NCBI RefSeq assembly: GCF_024347515.1
Contig: NZ_AP025492.1
Span: 1,798,001 to 1,862,000 of the forward strand
Length of the DNA stretch: 64,000 nt
Direction of reading: 5' to 3'
From: Vibrio gigantis
GTDB taxonomy: Bacteria; Pseudomonadota; Gammaproteobacteria; Enterobacterales; Vibrionaceae
The notes beneath the pieces were generated by a model that was given only the letters and a program-made list of their open reading frames with translations, did no database searches and was not told the DNA's origin. Made by a program: the position numbers and the translations under genes. Shown piece by piece: positions 28,183 to 36,973 of the stretch (positions are counted from its first letter, which is position 1; every line of letters starts with the position of its first letter).

Positions 28183-29070
28183 TTATGCCGTAACGACTGT
28201 TTGTACACCGTCAAGATCAGCAATATAACCTTGTAGACGAGGGTAATCCACCAAGCCTTGAGTTACTAATAGTACTGGCTTCTTCGCATGCAGCGTTGCC
28301 TTAACAATCATATCCAACAAGGTAATAACAGCCTCGTTTTGAGGATCAAAAGCGTGTAGCTGAGCTTCATTTTGCTTATCTACGCCTAAAGTGAAAGACG
28401 CCAAGCTATCAACGTTCACCACAACACCATCAAAGTAATGCAATAGACGTTCACTTAGTAGAACGGCAGATGGTACATCACACGAGAACAGTACTTTCAA
28501 ACCATTAAGGCCACGCGGTAAGCCTTGCTCGGCAAGCAGATCAATAATCTTAGCGGCATCGCTCAATGCTCGTACATACGGCACAACCACTTCAACGTTA
28601 ATACCCTGCTCTCGCAACGTTTTAATGACCTGACACTCTAGAGCGAAAGCCTTGCTGTACTCTGGAGTTGCGTAGCGAGCAACACCACGAACGCCTAGCG
28701 CTGGGTTAACTTCTTCAGTTTCACAGTTCCCGCCAAGTAGCGAACGGAAGCCATAGCTGTCAGCACTGCTTAATGCGATACGAACAGAAGCGTGATTTGG
28801 CTGAACGGCAGCTTGGATCGCAATCACTAAGGTCGAAACAAAATGCTCATCGACCGTTTTATCGCCAAGGATCGCATTTAAAGACGTTTTTTCAATATCG
28901 GTCAGTGTATCTAAGTGACTTTCGACACTTGGGTGGTAAAAGACACGATCCATCACCAATTCTGATAATGAAACGTATAAGTGGTTGGAATTATTATTAT
29001 CGTTGTAAGAAGGCAGCACATCACCTAAGACAAGTTCTGGGTGCAAAGTGCTTTGATTTTCTTGAGTCAT
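28183..29070 (-). CDS. PEP-synthase-like TIM-barrel protein, probably catalytically inactive
   Basis: The 295 residues align with the C-terminal PEP/pyruvate-binding barrel of PpsA only. Compare NPALGVRGVARY (123-132), FALECQVIKTLR, VVPYVR and GLNGLKVLF with PpsA NPMLGFRGASRY, FALECEAVKRVR, MIPFVR and GENGLKIIM. The ATP-grasp and phosphohistidine domains are absent. Key barrel residues have changed: the catalytic Cys of PpsA (GICGQG) aligns with Val269 (LLVTQG), the MCEIPS Glu is Asp198, and the NDMTQ Asn is lost. It cannot be a full PEP synthase. It is divergent from aroH; in E. coli ppsA also neighbours aroH, so this looks like a remnant kept for another role. Confidence 0.8.
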   Translation of the reverse strand: MTQENQSTLHPELVLGDVLPSYNDNNNSNHLYVSLSELVMDRVFYHPSVESHLDTLTDIEKTSLNAILGDKTVDEHFVSTLVIAIQAAVQPNHASVRIALSSADSYGFRSLLGGNCETEEVNPALGVRGVARYATPEYSKAFALECQVIKTLREQGINVEVVVPYVRALSDAAKIIDLLAEQGLPRGLNGLKVLFSCDVPSAVLLSERLLHYFDGVVVNVDSLASFTLGVDKQNEAQLHAFDPQNEAVITLLDMIVKATLHAKKPVLLVTQGLVDYPRLQGYIADLDGVQTVVTA

Positions 29071-29277
29071 TGCTGCTCCAGCATTTTTATGTTGTGTTCA
29101 AACGAAAATACCGATAGCTGCCTGTTAATACAAGTGAAAATCCCTTAATTGGCGCTGGCCTGCTGATAAAAATAAGAATATTAGCAATAACTGAGATAAC
29201 TTTGACTCAAGAGAGTTTATTCCTCTGTTCAATTCCGTTATCTTAACCACTTCGCAATAGAATAAAAAAGCTATCAC

Positions 29278-30336
29278 ATGCCATTAAAAACTGATGAGTT
29301 GAGAACCCAAGCTCTGGGTCCTATGCCAACTCCTGCCGAACTAGGCAATGCACACCCTATTACTGACGACGTTGCTGAGCGCATTAAAAATTCTCGCCGC
29401 CAAATCGAAGATATCTTAACTGGTCGTGATAATCGTTTATTAGTTATCGTAGGTCCTTGTTCTGTTCACGATACAGATGCGGCACTTGATTACGCCGAGC
29501 GCCTAAGTCAAATTCAGGACCAGTATAAAGATGAACTGTTCGTTGTAATGAGAACTTACTTCGAAAAGCCCCGTACGGTTGTAGGTTGGAAGGGTTTGAT
29601 TACCGATCCTAACCTTGATGGTTCATATGCACTTGAAACCGGCTTGAACAAAGCCCGTAAGCTTCTGCTAGATATCAACAAGCTTGGTCTAGCTACCGCG
29701 ACCGAATTCCTTGATATGATCACAGGTCAATACATTGCGGACCTTATCACTTGGGGAGCGATTGGCGCTCGTACAACTGAATCTCAGATTCACCGTGAAA
29801 TGGCTTCTGCACTGTCTTGCCCAGTTGGCTTTAAGAATGCGACCAACGGCAACATCAAGATTGCTATCGATGCAATTCGTGCAGCCCATGCTTCACACTA
29901 TTTTTACTCTCCAGATAAGAATGGCCGCATGACGGTTTACCGCACTTCTGGCAACCCATACGGTCACGTTATTCTACGTGGTGGTGATAAAGGCCCTAAC
30001 TTCGACGCTGAATCTGTAGATACCGCATGTAAGCAATTGGCTGAATTCGATCTACCTCAACGTTTGGTTGTAGACTTTAGCCACGCTAACTGTCAGAAAC
30101 AACACCGTAAACAGTTAGAAGTTGCACAAGACATTTGTGAGCAAATTAAATCTAACAAGAACCAAATTGCAGGCATCATGGCGGAAAGCTTCATTATTGA
30201 AGGCAACCAGCCAATGACAGACATCAACAACCTAGAATATGGTAAATCGATTACTGACCCATGCCTAAGCTGGGAAGATACTGCAACAATGCTAGACATG
30301 CTTGCGACAGCAATTAAAGATAGAAACTTAGCTTAA
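29278..30336 (+). CDS. aroH: 3-deoxy-7-phosphoheptulonate (DAHP) synthase, tryptophan-type
   Basis: The 352-residue enzyme condenses PEP and erythrose-4-phosphate, the first step of aromatic amino acid synthesis. Cys61 in GPCSVHD is the conserved metal ligand, and KPRT and GARTTESQ are intact. Of the three E. coli isozymes it matches AroH best. The stretches LRTQ, TPAEL, MRTYFEKPRTVVGW, ATEFLDMITGQYIADL, SPDKNG and NCQKQHRKQLEV follow AroH rather than AroF or AroG, so feedback by tryptophan is likely but inferred. No clear TrpR operator was seen upstream. The ribosome-binding site is weak. yajQ follows after 12 bases. Confidence 0.92.
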   Translation: MPLKTDELRTQALGPMPTPAELGNAHPITDDVAERIKNSRRQIEDILTGRDNRLLVIVGPCSVHDTDAALDYAERLSQIQDQYKDELFVVMRTYFEKPRTVVGWKGLITDPNLDGSYALETGLNKARKLLLDINKLGLATATEFLDMITGQYIADLITWGAIGARTTESQIHREMASALSCPVGFKNATNGNIKIAIDAIRAAHASHYFYSPDKNGRMTVYRTSGNPYGHVILRGGDKGPNFDAESVDTACKQLAEFDLPQRLVVDFSHANCQKQHRKQLEVAQDICEQIKSNKNQIAGIMAESFIIEGNQPMTDINNLEYGKSITDPCLSWEDTATMLDMLATAIKDRNLA

Positions 30337-30348
30337 GGAAACAACACA

Positions 30349-30831
30349 ATGCCATCATTTGACATTATCTCTGAAGTAGAAGCAGTAGAACTGCGTAACG
30401 CGGTAGACAACGCAAACCGTGAACTATCGACTCGTTTCGATTTCCGCGGCGTTGAGGCAAGCTTTGATTACAAAGATGAATCAGTAAAATTGACTGCTCA
30501 AGACGATTTTCAACTGAAGCAAATGCGCGATATCCTTCGCAGCAACCTAACAAAGCGTAATGTTGATCCTAACGCGATGGAAGCGAAAGCGGCAGACCAA
30601 ACAGGTCGCACTTGGCACCAAACGGTTATCTTTAAGCAAGGCATTGAAACCGATGTAGCTAAGAAAATCGTTAAGCTAATCAAAGACAATAAAGTTAAAG
30701 TTCAAGCGGCTATCCAAGGCGAAAAAGTTCGTGTTACAGGCAAAAAGCGTGATGACCTACAAGCGGTTATGGCACTTGTACGTAACGGTGAACTTGGTCA
30801 ACCTTTCCAGTTTGACAACTTCCGTGACTAA
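30349..30831 (+). CDS. yajQ: YajQ family nucleotide-binding protein
   Basis: The 160-residue protein has the YajQ signature start [10 protein letters not shown] and the stretches [21 protein letters not shown] and [15 protein letters not shown]. The fold is two ferredoxin-like domains. Family members bind nucleic acids or nucleotides; in Xanthomonas and Pseudomonas homologues bind cyclic di-GMP and affect virulence. It is 12 bases behind aroH with an AAGGA site, so it is cotranscribed. A strong terminator follows. Confidence 0.96.
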   Translation: MPSFDIISEVEAVELRNAVDNANRELSTRFDFRGVEASFDYKDESVKLTAQDDFQLKQMRDILRSNLTKRNVDPNAMEAKAADQTGRTWHQTVIFKQGIETDVAKKIVKLIKDNKVKVQAAIQGEKVRVTGKKRDDLQAVMALVRNGELGQPFQFDNFRD

Positions 30832-30901
30832 TTAATCTGGCTATCTGTAGCAGCTCTTTTTCGCTACTTACTAATCAGTTTAATGCGGCACTTAAAATAG
30901 C

Positions 30902-30935
30902 AAAAAGCCACTTCTTTATCGGAAGTGGCTTTTTA
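30902..30935 (+). terminator. rho-independent terminator between yajQ and cysG, probably bidirectional
   Basis: AAAAAGCCACTTC and GAAGTGGCTTTTT form a 13-bp stem with a 7-base loop and T residues in both directions. It lies between convergent genes. Confidence 0.9.
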
Positions 30936-30991
30936 TTTATCTAAGCGTTGTTACTAGCGTGTTAGACGCCAGCATGAAGACCGCCTACTTC

Positions 30992-31933
30992 TTAACTCAA
31001 CACCTTGGCAGAAGACAGCTTCAGGTCTTTGCCTACCAGTAAATTGAATTCAACACTCGCTGGTGGAATAAACACACACACTCGCAATTTCTCGGCTCTC
31101 GCTTGCTCAAGCTTGGTCGACAGTTCTCCACTATCAGCATAACCTTCTCTCTCTGCATCTCGGCGACACAGGTCAACAAATTCAAAGGGGCAATTGCTCG
31201 GTGAAAGCACTAGCTCTGCCTCTTGCATTAAACGTAAAGCTTTCATGGAAAGCAACTCAACGTCTTGCTCGAATTCAATCCAAGTAACCTGCCCTTCGCT
31301 ATCAATACCTTCCACTAACGCTTGCTGGTAGTAAGACTCTAGCTGCTCTCTGTCTGTCACCTGCTCAATAAAACTGGATGATAAAAAGCGCTCCCAAAAC
31401 TTACGACGTTCATCAACGGTAGGAAATGAATCTTTAATAGAATTGCGTTTTGATGCACCAAAGTCTGCTATCAAACCTATATTTTGTGGCAATACTGTTT
31501 CGAGTTTTTCTCTGATATTTCTTACCAAGACAGGAGATGCACCACCACTAGAGATGGCAATTTGGATTCTTCCACGATTAATCATTGATGGAGTAATAAA
31601 GTCACAGTAGGGTAAATCATCGACGACATTGACAAGAATACCCAATTTTTTTGCATCATTATGTACTTGATGATTTAGACTTGGGTTGTCTGTTGTCGCC
31701 CATACCTGCAGGTAATCTTTCGATATGATCTGTGATGAGTAAAAGTTTTGCACCCAGTGAAGTTTGTGATCATCGACAAGCTGCTTTAAGTACGGTGCTA
31801 CCTTGGGAGACACCAAAGTCACATCAGCCCCAGCTCGTAGCAAGCTGTCGACTTTACGGCAAGCAACCTCACCCCCACCAACCACCAAGATTGGCTTATT
31901 CTCTACATCCAAAAACATTGGGAAATAACGCAT
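30992..31933 (-). CDS. cysG: siroheme synthase CysG with intact dehydrogenase/chelatase half and decayed methyltransferase half
   Basis: The 313-residue protein is much shorter than E. coli CysG (about 457). Residues 1-213 form the bifunctional precorrin-2 dehydrogenase/sirohydrochlorin ferrochelatase. They contain the NAD site VVGGGEVACRK (19-21 glycines), the catalytic Asp105 in NVVDD, and Ser128 in AISSGGASP, the residue phosphorylated in Salmonella CysG. From residue 214 the sequence still aligns with the start of the uroporphyrinogen methyltransferase (LLSMKALRLMQEAELVL, FVDLCRRDAER). The glycine-rich SAM loop LVGAGPGD has become WIEFEQDVE, and the protein ends about 100 residues into that domain. 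Methylation must therefore come from another enzyme such as CobA. Confidence 0.88.
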   Translation of the reverse strand: MRYFPMFLDVENKPILVVGGGEVACRKVDSLLRAGADVTLVSPKVAPYLKQLVDDHKLHWVQNFYSSQIISKDYLQVWATTDNPSLNHQVHNDAKKLGILVNVVDDLPYCDFITPSMINRGRIQIAISSGGASPVLVRNIREKLETVLPQNIGLIADFGASKRNSIKDSFPTVDERRKFWERFLSSSFIEQVTDREQLESYYQQALVEGIDSEGQVTWIEFEQDVELLSMKALRLMQEAELVLSPSNCPFEFVDLCRRDAEREGYADSGELSTKLEQARAEKLRVCVFIPPASVEFNLLVGKDLKLSSAKVLS

Positions 31934-32413
31934 GTTCTTCCTTGAGACTACTTCAATAACTATTCAGCCATGCTACCAAATTTGGAGCATATTCATAACT
32001 ATCGAAGTGTAATAAAAATATTTATTGACCAAATTTCAATCTTTTTTAAGGGTAATGCTCCACCAGCGTGACATTCATTCAGAATATATATCTATTCGAT
32101 TATCAATATAAAACTCTAAATCTCGTTGCACCAACAGTGTGAACCGCTGCACTATTTACATTCAGTTAACATTTGGTCATTCTAATTGTGTTCGGATTTG
32201 TGATTTCATTCAAAATTCTTTTTAAATTATACATTTGTGAAACTACGGATCCTTTCCTAACCTTATAAACAGTTGTTTAAATCGCACACAGTTTCATTTG
32301 CAAAATGCAACTCGTTTAATTTGAGCAACAAGGTCATAGAAAACGCAACACACAAAAGAAACTCAAACGAGCACGAGTATCAGGTGTCACCTGGTTAACA
32401 AGGAAGGATACAA
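31934..32413. other. 480-bp divergent region between cysG and aapJ
   Basis: No gene is evident. The region is AT-rich and holds promoters for both sides that I cannot place with certainty. A CRP-like site lies at 32199-32214, and an aapJ ribosome-binding site (AAGGA) sits just before the ATG. The aapJ leader appears long. Confidence 0.5.
32199..32214. promoter_or_regulatory. candidate CRP site upstream of aapJ
   Basis: TGTGATTTCATTCAAA matches TGTGA-N6-TCACA at nine of ten core positions. It lies 200 bases before the aapJ ATG. The match is good, but its position relative to a start site is unknown. Confidence 0.4.
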
Positions 32414-33442
32414 ATGACAAATAAACTAACACTTCTTGCTTCAGTAGTAGCTGCATCAACTGCGATGATGGCAACATCGGCATCAGCGGCAGAAAGCACT
32501 CTGGACAAAGTCACATCTCAAGGTTTTCTAACTTGTGGGGTAAGTACCGGTCTTCCAGGGTTCTCTAACCCTAACTCAAAAGGTGAATGGGAAGGAATTG
32601 ATGTTGAGTATTGTCAGGCTCTTGCAGCGGCTGTACTCGGTGACAAGACTAAAGTTAAGTATGTACCTCTAACAGCAAAAGAGCGTTTTACTGCGCTTCA
32701 ATCTGGCGAAATCGACGTACTGTCTCGTAACACAACATGGACGCTACATCGTGACACTGCTCTAGGTCTGAACTTCGTAGGCGTTAACTACTACGATGGC
32801 CAAGGCTTCATGGTTAAAAAAGAACTTGGCCTGACAAGTGCTCAAGAACTTGATGGCGCTTCTGTATGTGTTCAATCAGGTACAACGACTGAACTTAACC
32901 TAGCCGATTACTTCCGTAACAGTGGCATGTCTTACAAGCCAGTGGTATTCGATACGGCAGCACAAACATCTAAAGGTTTCGACGCAGGTCGTTGTGACGT
33001 GCTAACTACCGACCAATCTGGTCTATACGCACTTCGCCTAAACCTAGCGGATCCTAAATCTGCACAAGTACTTCCTGAAATCATCTCTAAAGAACCTTTA
33101 GGCCCTGTTGTTCGTCAAGATGATGATAAGTGGTTTAACGTTGCTAAATGGACTCTTTCAGCAATGATTAACGCGGAAGAATACGGAATCTCTTCTAAAA
33201 ACGCGGACGAAATGCTTAAGTCAAAAGATCCAAACATCAAGCGTATTCTTGGTGTAGACGGTCCTAAAGGTAAAGGCCTTGGCATTCGTGACGACTGGGG
33301 TTACCAAGTAATTAAGCAAGTTGGTAACTACGGTGAGAGTTTTGAACGTACTGTTGGTACAGGTTCTCCACTTCAAATCTCTCGTGGTGTAAATGCATTA
33401 TGGAATGCGGGCGGCTTTATGTACGCTCCACCAATCCGTTAA
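32414..33442 (+). CDS. aapJ: general L-amino acid ABC transporter, periplasmic binding protein AapJ
   Basis: The 342-residue protein has a Sec signal peptide (to about residue 26, ending ATSASAA) and the AapJ-type sequence: GFLTCGVSTGLPGFSNPNS, EGIDVEYCQALAAAVLGD and SRNTTWTLHRD. It captures a broad range of L-amino acids in the periplasm and delivers them to AapQM. Four cysteines suggest disulfides in the mature protein. It is first in aapJQMP. Two hairpins after the gene probably protect its mRNA and lower expression of the downstream permeases. Confidence 0.96.
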   Translation: MTNKLTLLASVVAASTAMMATSASAAESTLDKVTSQGFLTCGVSTGLPGFSNPNSKGEWEGIDVEYCQALAAAVLGDKTKVKYVPLTAKERFTALQSGEIDVLSRNTTWTLHRDTALGLNFVGVNYYDGQGFMVKKELGLTSAQELDGASVCVQSGTTTELNLADYFRNSGMSYKPVVFDTAAQTSKGFDAGRCDVLTTDQSGLYALRLNLADPKSAQVLPEIISKEPLGPVVRQDDDKWFNVAKWTLSAMINAEEYGISSKNADEMLKSKDPNIKRILGVDGPKGKGLGIRDDWGYQVIKQVGNYGESFERTVGTGSPLQISRGVNALWNAGGFMYAPPIR

Positions 33443-33472
33443 TAGCACCTACGTGATTACTTGTTCGTAGCC

Positions 33473-33505
33473 GTTGCTATCACGCACATGTTGTGTGGTA
33501 GCAAC
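33473..33505 (+). other. intercistronic hairpin 1 between aapJ and aapQ
   Basis: GTTGCTATCAC pairs with GTGGTAGCAAC (11 positions, one G-U pair). No T run follows, so it is likely an mRNA-stabilising structure for the binding-protein message. Confidence 0.5.
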
Positions 33506-33536
33506 AAACAGAAAATGAATATTTGAGTAACACGAT

Positions 33537-33559
33537 TTAGGGCGGTTTTTCCGCCCTAA
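33537..33559 (+). other. intercistronic hairpin 2 between aapJ and aapQ
   Basis: TTAGGGCGG-TTTTT-CCGCCCTAA is a perfect 9-bp GC-rich stem, 30 bases before the aapQ start. It may act as a partial terminator or a processing and stability element. Confidence 0.55.
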
Positions 33560-33588
33560 CTGTTAAATGGATTTGAGGTTATTGCAGT

Positions 33589-34794
33589 ATGAAACCTAAC
33601 AACACTCTTACTCCTTCCCAGGAAAAGCCTGAAGCAAAAAGTGCCAACCTATTATACAACCCGACTTTCCGATCTGTTGTTTTTCAGATCATCGCCATCG
33701 GAGCACTCGGCGCTTTCTTCTACACCATCGTAAATAATGCCCTTACCAACCTTGATGCCCGAGGCATTGCCACTGGTTTTGACTTTCTAAGTCAAGAAGC
33801 CGGGTTTGGTATCGGATTAACTCTCGTTGAATATGACGAAACCTTCTCTTATGGTCGAACGTTTGTTGTCGGCTTATTAAATACCGCCCTAGTTTCAGTG
33901 CTAGGTATTATTTTAGCCACCGTTCTTGGCTTCAGTATGGGTATCGCTCGATTATCTTCCAACTGGTTGGTTAGCCGATGTGCAGCGGTTTACATTGAAA
34001 TCTTCCGAAATATCCCTCTATTACTTCAAATTTTCTTTTGGTATTTCGCCGTTCTTCAAGCTCTACCATCAGCTCGTCAAAGTCTGAGTCTGGGTGAAGC
34101 CATCTTCTTGAATGTTCGTGGCTTATATTTCCCGGCTCCTGTTTTAGAGCAAGGAAGTAGCTTCGTTGTTGCTGCATTGATCATCGGTATTATCGCCACT
34201 GTGATCATCAATATTTGGGCTAACAACAAACAGAAATTGACTGGGCAACAAACACCCATGTTTCGCATCGCTGCTAGTTTGATCCTTGGTTTACCTCTGG
34301 TTGTTTATTTTGTTATGGGTATGCCTATTTCGGCTGAATACCCTGCTCTGAAAGGCTTTAACTTTAAAGGCGGCATCAGCATCATCCCTGAGCTTGCAGC
34401 CCTTGTGTTAGCTCTCAGTATCTATACGGCATCTTTCATTGCAGAGATCGTTCGTTCGGGTATTAATGCGGTGAACCATGGTCAAACAGAGGCTGCAATG
34501 TCTTTGGGGCTGCCACGATCTCGCACACTTAAGCTGGTTATTATCCCGCAAGCTTTACGTATCATCATTCCACCGCTTACGAGTCAATACTTAAACTTAA
34601 CCAAGAACTCGTCGCTAGCAATGGCGATTGGTTACCCTGACCTAGTTTCAGTATTCGCAGGCACAACGCTTAACCAAACAGGTCAAGCGATTGAAATCAT
34701 TGCTATGACCATGGGCGTATACCTAACTCTGAGCTTATTGACCTCCGCGTTAATGAATATCTATAACCGTAAAGTCGCATTGGTGGAGAGATAA
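33589..34794 (+). CDS. aapQ: general L-amino acid ABC transporter permease AapQ
   Basis: The 401-residue inner-membrane permease of the polar amino acid (HisM/GlnP) type has extra N-terminal helices, as in Rhizobium AapQ. The first transmembrane segment is near 27-50. The segment VGLLNTALVSVLGIILATVLGF starts the core domain, and the coupling-helix EAA motif is around NHGQTEAAMSLGLPRSRTL. It forms a heteromer with AapM and is driven by AapP. It ends one base before the aapM start. Confidence 0.95.
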   Translation: MKPNNTLTPSQEKPEAKSANLLYNPTFRSVVFQIIAIGALGAFFYTIVNNALTNLDARGIATGFDFLSQEAGFGIGLTLVEYDETFSYGRTFVVGLLNTALVSVLGIILATVLGFSMGIARLSSNWLVSRCAAVYIEIFRNIPLLLQIFFWYFAVLQALPSARQSLSLGEAIFLNVRGLYFPAPVLEQGSSFVVAALIIGIIATVIINIWANNKQKLTGQQTPMFRIAASLILGLPLVVYFVMGMPISAEYPALKGFNFKGGISIIPELAALVLALSIYTASFIAEIVRSGINAVNHGQTEAAMSLGLPRSRTLKLVIIPQALRIIIPPLTSQYLNLTKNSSLAMAIGYPDLVSVFAGTTLNQTGQAIEIIAMTMGVYLTLSLLTSALMNIYNRKVALVER

Positions 34795-34795
34795 T

Positions 34796-35893
34796 ATGAG
34801 CACACATCAATTTCAACCTGATCTTCCGCCTCCCGCTAACACGGTAGGTATGGTTGGCTGGTTAAGGAAAAATCTCTTTAACGGCCCTATTAACAGCGTA
34901 GTAACACTGATTTTAGGTTACATCGCATTCTCATTACTTTGGGCAACCTTTGACTGGGCATTCTTGAATGCAGACTGGGTCGGTACGACTCGTGATGCAT
35001 GTACGAGTGACGGTGCGTGCTGGGTATTCATCAGCGTTCGTTGGGATCAGTTCATGTATGGCTTCTACCCTGAAGCTGAGCTGTGGCGCCCTCGCCTTTT
35101 CTACGCAACGTTAGCCATTTTCGTCGCTTTATTGGCTTATGAAAAAACACCTAAGCGCACGTGGATTTGGTTGTTCTTCGTAAACATCTACCCATTTCTA
35201 ATTGCTGGTTTGTTATACGGCGGTGTATTTGGCTTAGAGGTTGTTGATACCCATAAATGGGGCGGACTACTGGTTACGCTGATCATCGCGTTAGTTGGTA
35301 TTGTGGTTTCGCTTCCTATCGGTGTTGCTCTTGCACTTGGACGTCGTTCAGAGATGCCGATCATTCGCAGTATCTGTACTGTGTATATCGAAATCTGGCG
35401 TGGCGTTCCTCTTATTACTGTGCTGTTCATGGCGTCGGTAATGTTACCTCTATTCCTAGCTGCAGGGTCTGAAACCGATAAGCTAATCCGTGCTCTTGTT
35501 GGTGTGGTGTTGTTTAGTGCAGCTTATATGGCGGAGGTTATTCGTGGCGGTCTACAAGCGATACCTAAAGGCCAATACGAAGCAGCAGATGCTCTGGGTC
35601 TAACCTATTGGAAAAAGATGGGGCTGATTATTCTTCCTCAAGCGTTGAAAATAACGATTCCATCAATCGTGAACACATTCATTGGCCTATTTAAAGACAC
35701 CAGTCTTGTACTTATCATCGGTATGTTTGATGTGTTGGGTATTGGCCAAGCAGCGAATACCGACCCTGAGTGGTTAGGCTTCGCAACAGAAAGTTATGTA
35801 TTTGTCGCGTTAGTGTTCTGGGTGTTCTGTTTTGGCATGTCGAGGTACTCGATATGGCTAGAAAACAGACTTCACACCGGTCACAAACGATAG
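34796..35893 (+). CDS. aapM: general L-amino acid ABC transporter permease AapM
   Basis: The 365-residue second permease subunit has an N-terminal membrane region unlike simple HisM proteins, then the core domain from about residue 155 (LLVTLIIALVGIVVSLPIGVAL). The EAA loop is IPKGQYEAADALGLTYWKKM. It pairs with AapQ in the inner membrane. It is translationally close to aapQ (one-base gap) and is followed by aapP after 22 bases. Confidence 0.95.
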   Translation: MSTHQFQPDLPPPANTVGMVGWLRKNLFNGPINSVVTLILGYIAFSLLWATFDWAFLNADWVGTTRDACTSDGACWVFISVRWDQFMYGFYPEAELWRPRLFYATLAIFVALLAYEKTPKRTWIWLFFVNIYPFLIAGLLYGGVFGLEVVDTHKWGGLLVTLIIALVGIVVSLPIGVALALGRRSEMPIIRSICTVYIEIWRGVPLITVLFMASVMLPLFLAAGSETDKLIRALVGVVLFSAAYMAEVIRGGLQAIPKGQYEAADALGLTYWKKMGLIILPQALKITIPSIVNTFIGLFKDTSLVLIIGMFDVLGIGQAANTDPEWLGFATESYVFVALVFWVFCFGMSRYSIWLENRLHTGHKR

Positions 35894-35915
35894 TTAATAA
35901 GATCAAGGACGTATT

Positions 35916-36680
35916 ATGACGCAACAACTAAACCCAGAATCGCAAGAGTTGATGATTGAACTTAAAGACATGAACAAGTGGTACGGTGAGTTTCACGTGC
36001 TTAAGAACATCAACCTAGAAGTTAAAAAAGGCGAGAAAATCGTTATCTGTGGCCCTTCTGGCTCAGGAAAATCAACGATGATTCGTTGTATCAACAGACT
36101 AGAAGAGCACCAAAAAGGTCATATCTTCGTTTCAGGAAATGAACTGACAGAAGACCTCAAGAACATCGAAGCGGTTCGCCGAGATGTTGGCATGTGTTTC
36201 CAGCACTTCAACCTGTTCCCGCATCTTACGGTATTAGAAAACTGTACTCTGGCACCAATTTGGGTAAAAAAGATGCCAAAAGAAGAAGCTGAAGCGATTG
36301 CAATGAAATACCTAGAGCGTGTGAAAATCCCTGAGCAAGCGGACAAGTTTCCAGGTCAGCTTTCAGGTGGTCAGCAACAGCGTGTAGCTATCGCCCGCTC
36401 TTTGTGTATGAACCCTCAAGTGATGCTGTTTGATGAACCAACGTCGGCACTTGATCCAGAAATGGTTCGTGAGGTGTTAGACGTGATGGTTGAGCTTGCA
36501 GAAGAAGGCATGACGATGCTCTGTGTAACGCACGAGATGGGCTTTGCTAAAGAGGTCGCGGATCGCGTTATCTTCATGGATGCGGGTGAAATCATAGAAG
36601 AGAACAACCCTGTCGACTTCTTTGAAAACCCACAATCAGACAGAACGCAGAACTTCTTAAGCCAAATCTTACACCATTAA
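35916..36680 (+). CDS. aapP: general L-amino acid ABC transporter ATPase AapP
   Basis: The 254-residue ATPase has Walker [10 protein letters not shown] (46-54), the Q-loop at [10 protein letters not shown], signature LSGGQQQR from 149, and Walker [13 protein letters not shown] near 169-180 with the H-loop VTHEMGFA. It energises the AapQM permease. This gene completes the operon, which ends at a terminator 20 bases on. Confidence 0.97.
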   Translation: MTQQLNPESQELMIELKDMNKWYGEFHVLKNINLEVKKGEKIVICGPSGSGKSTMIRCINRLEEHQKGHIFVSGNELTEDLKNIEAVRRDVGMCFQHFNLFPHLTVLENCTLAPIWVKKMPKEEAEAIAMKYLERVKIPEQADKFPGQLSGGQQQRVAIARSLCMNPQVMLFDEPTSALDPEMVREVLDVMVELAEEGMTMLCVTHEMGFAKEVADRVIFMDAGEIIEENNPVDFFENPQSDRTQNFLSQILHH

Positions 36681-36702
36681 TGTGTTATGATGCATAAACT
36701 AC

Positions 36703-36732
36703 AGAGGCGGCTTAGGTCGCCTCTTTATTTTT
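36703..36732 (+). terminator. rho-independent terminator after aapP
   Basis: AGAGGCG and CGCCTCT form a 7-bp stem around an 8-base loop, followed by TTATTTTT. Confidence 0.85.
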
Positions 36733-36904
36733 CAAAGCTATAGATAGTTTTTAAAGTTTTAAGTAACTGAATAGATCGACCAAAGGGTGAACATCGTACT
36801 TAGCTATACTTAATTACAGTCTAAAGAAATACTTTGTTACACCTTCAGAAACACTTAACCGACTATTTTGATTATTATTTTATGTATACAAGAGGAATGA
36901 AAGA

Positions 36905-36934
36905 CTTGATTTTTCGAACTTTCACCCCCATAAA
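36905..36934 (+). promoter_or_regulatory. candidate sigma-32 (heat-shock) promoter of yccA
   Basis: CTTGATT (36905-36911), a 14-base spacer and CCCCATAAA (36926-36934) fit the sigma-32 consensus CTTGAAA-N13-15-CCCCATNT. Transcription would start near 36940, about 34 bases before the yccA ATG. Confidence 0.6.
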
Positions 36935-36973
36935 TGTACTAATAACTATTGAAGTCACCTTACGAGGAAGATT

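Noticed and set aside
29071..29277. TrpR operator upstream of aroH
   Set aside because: I searched for the CTAGTTAACTAG-type core expected by analogy with E. coli aroH and found no convincing match.
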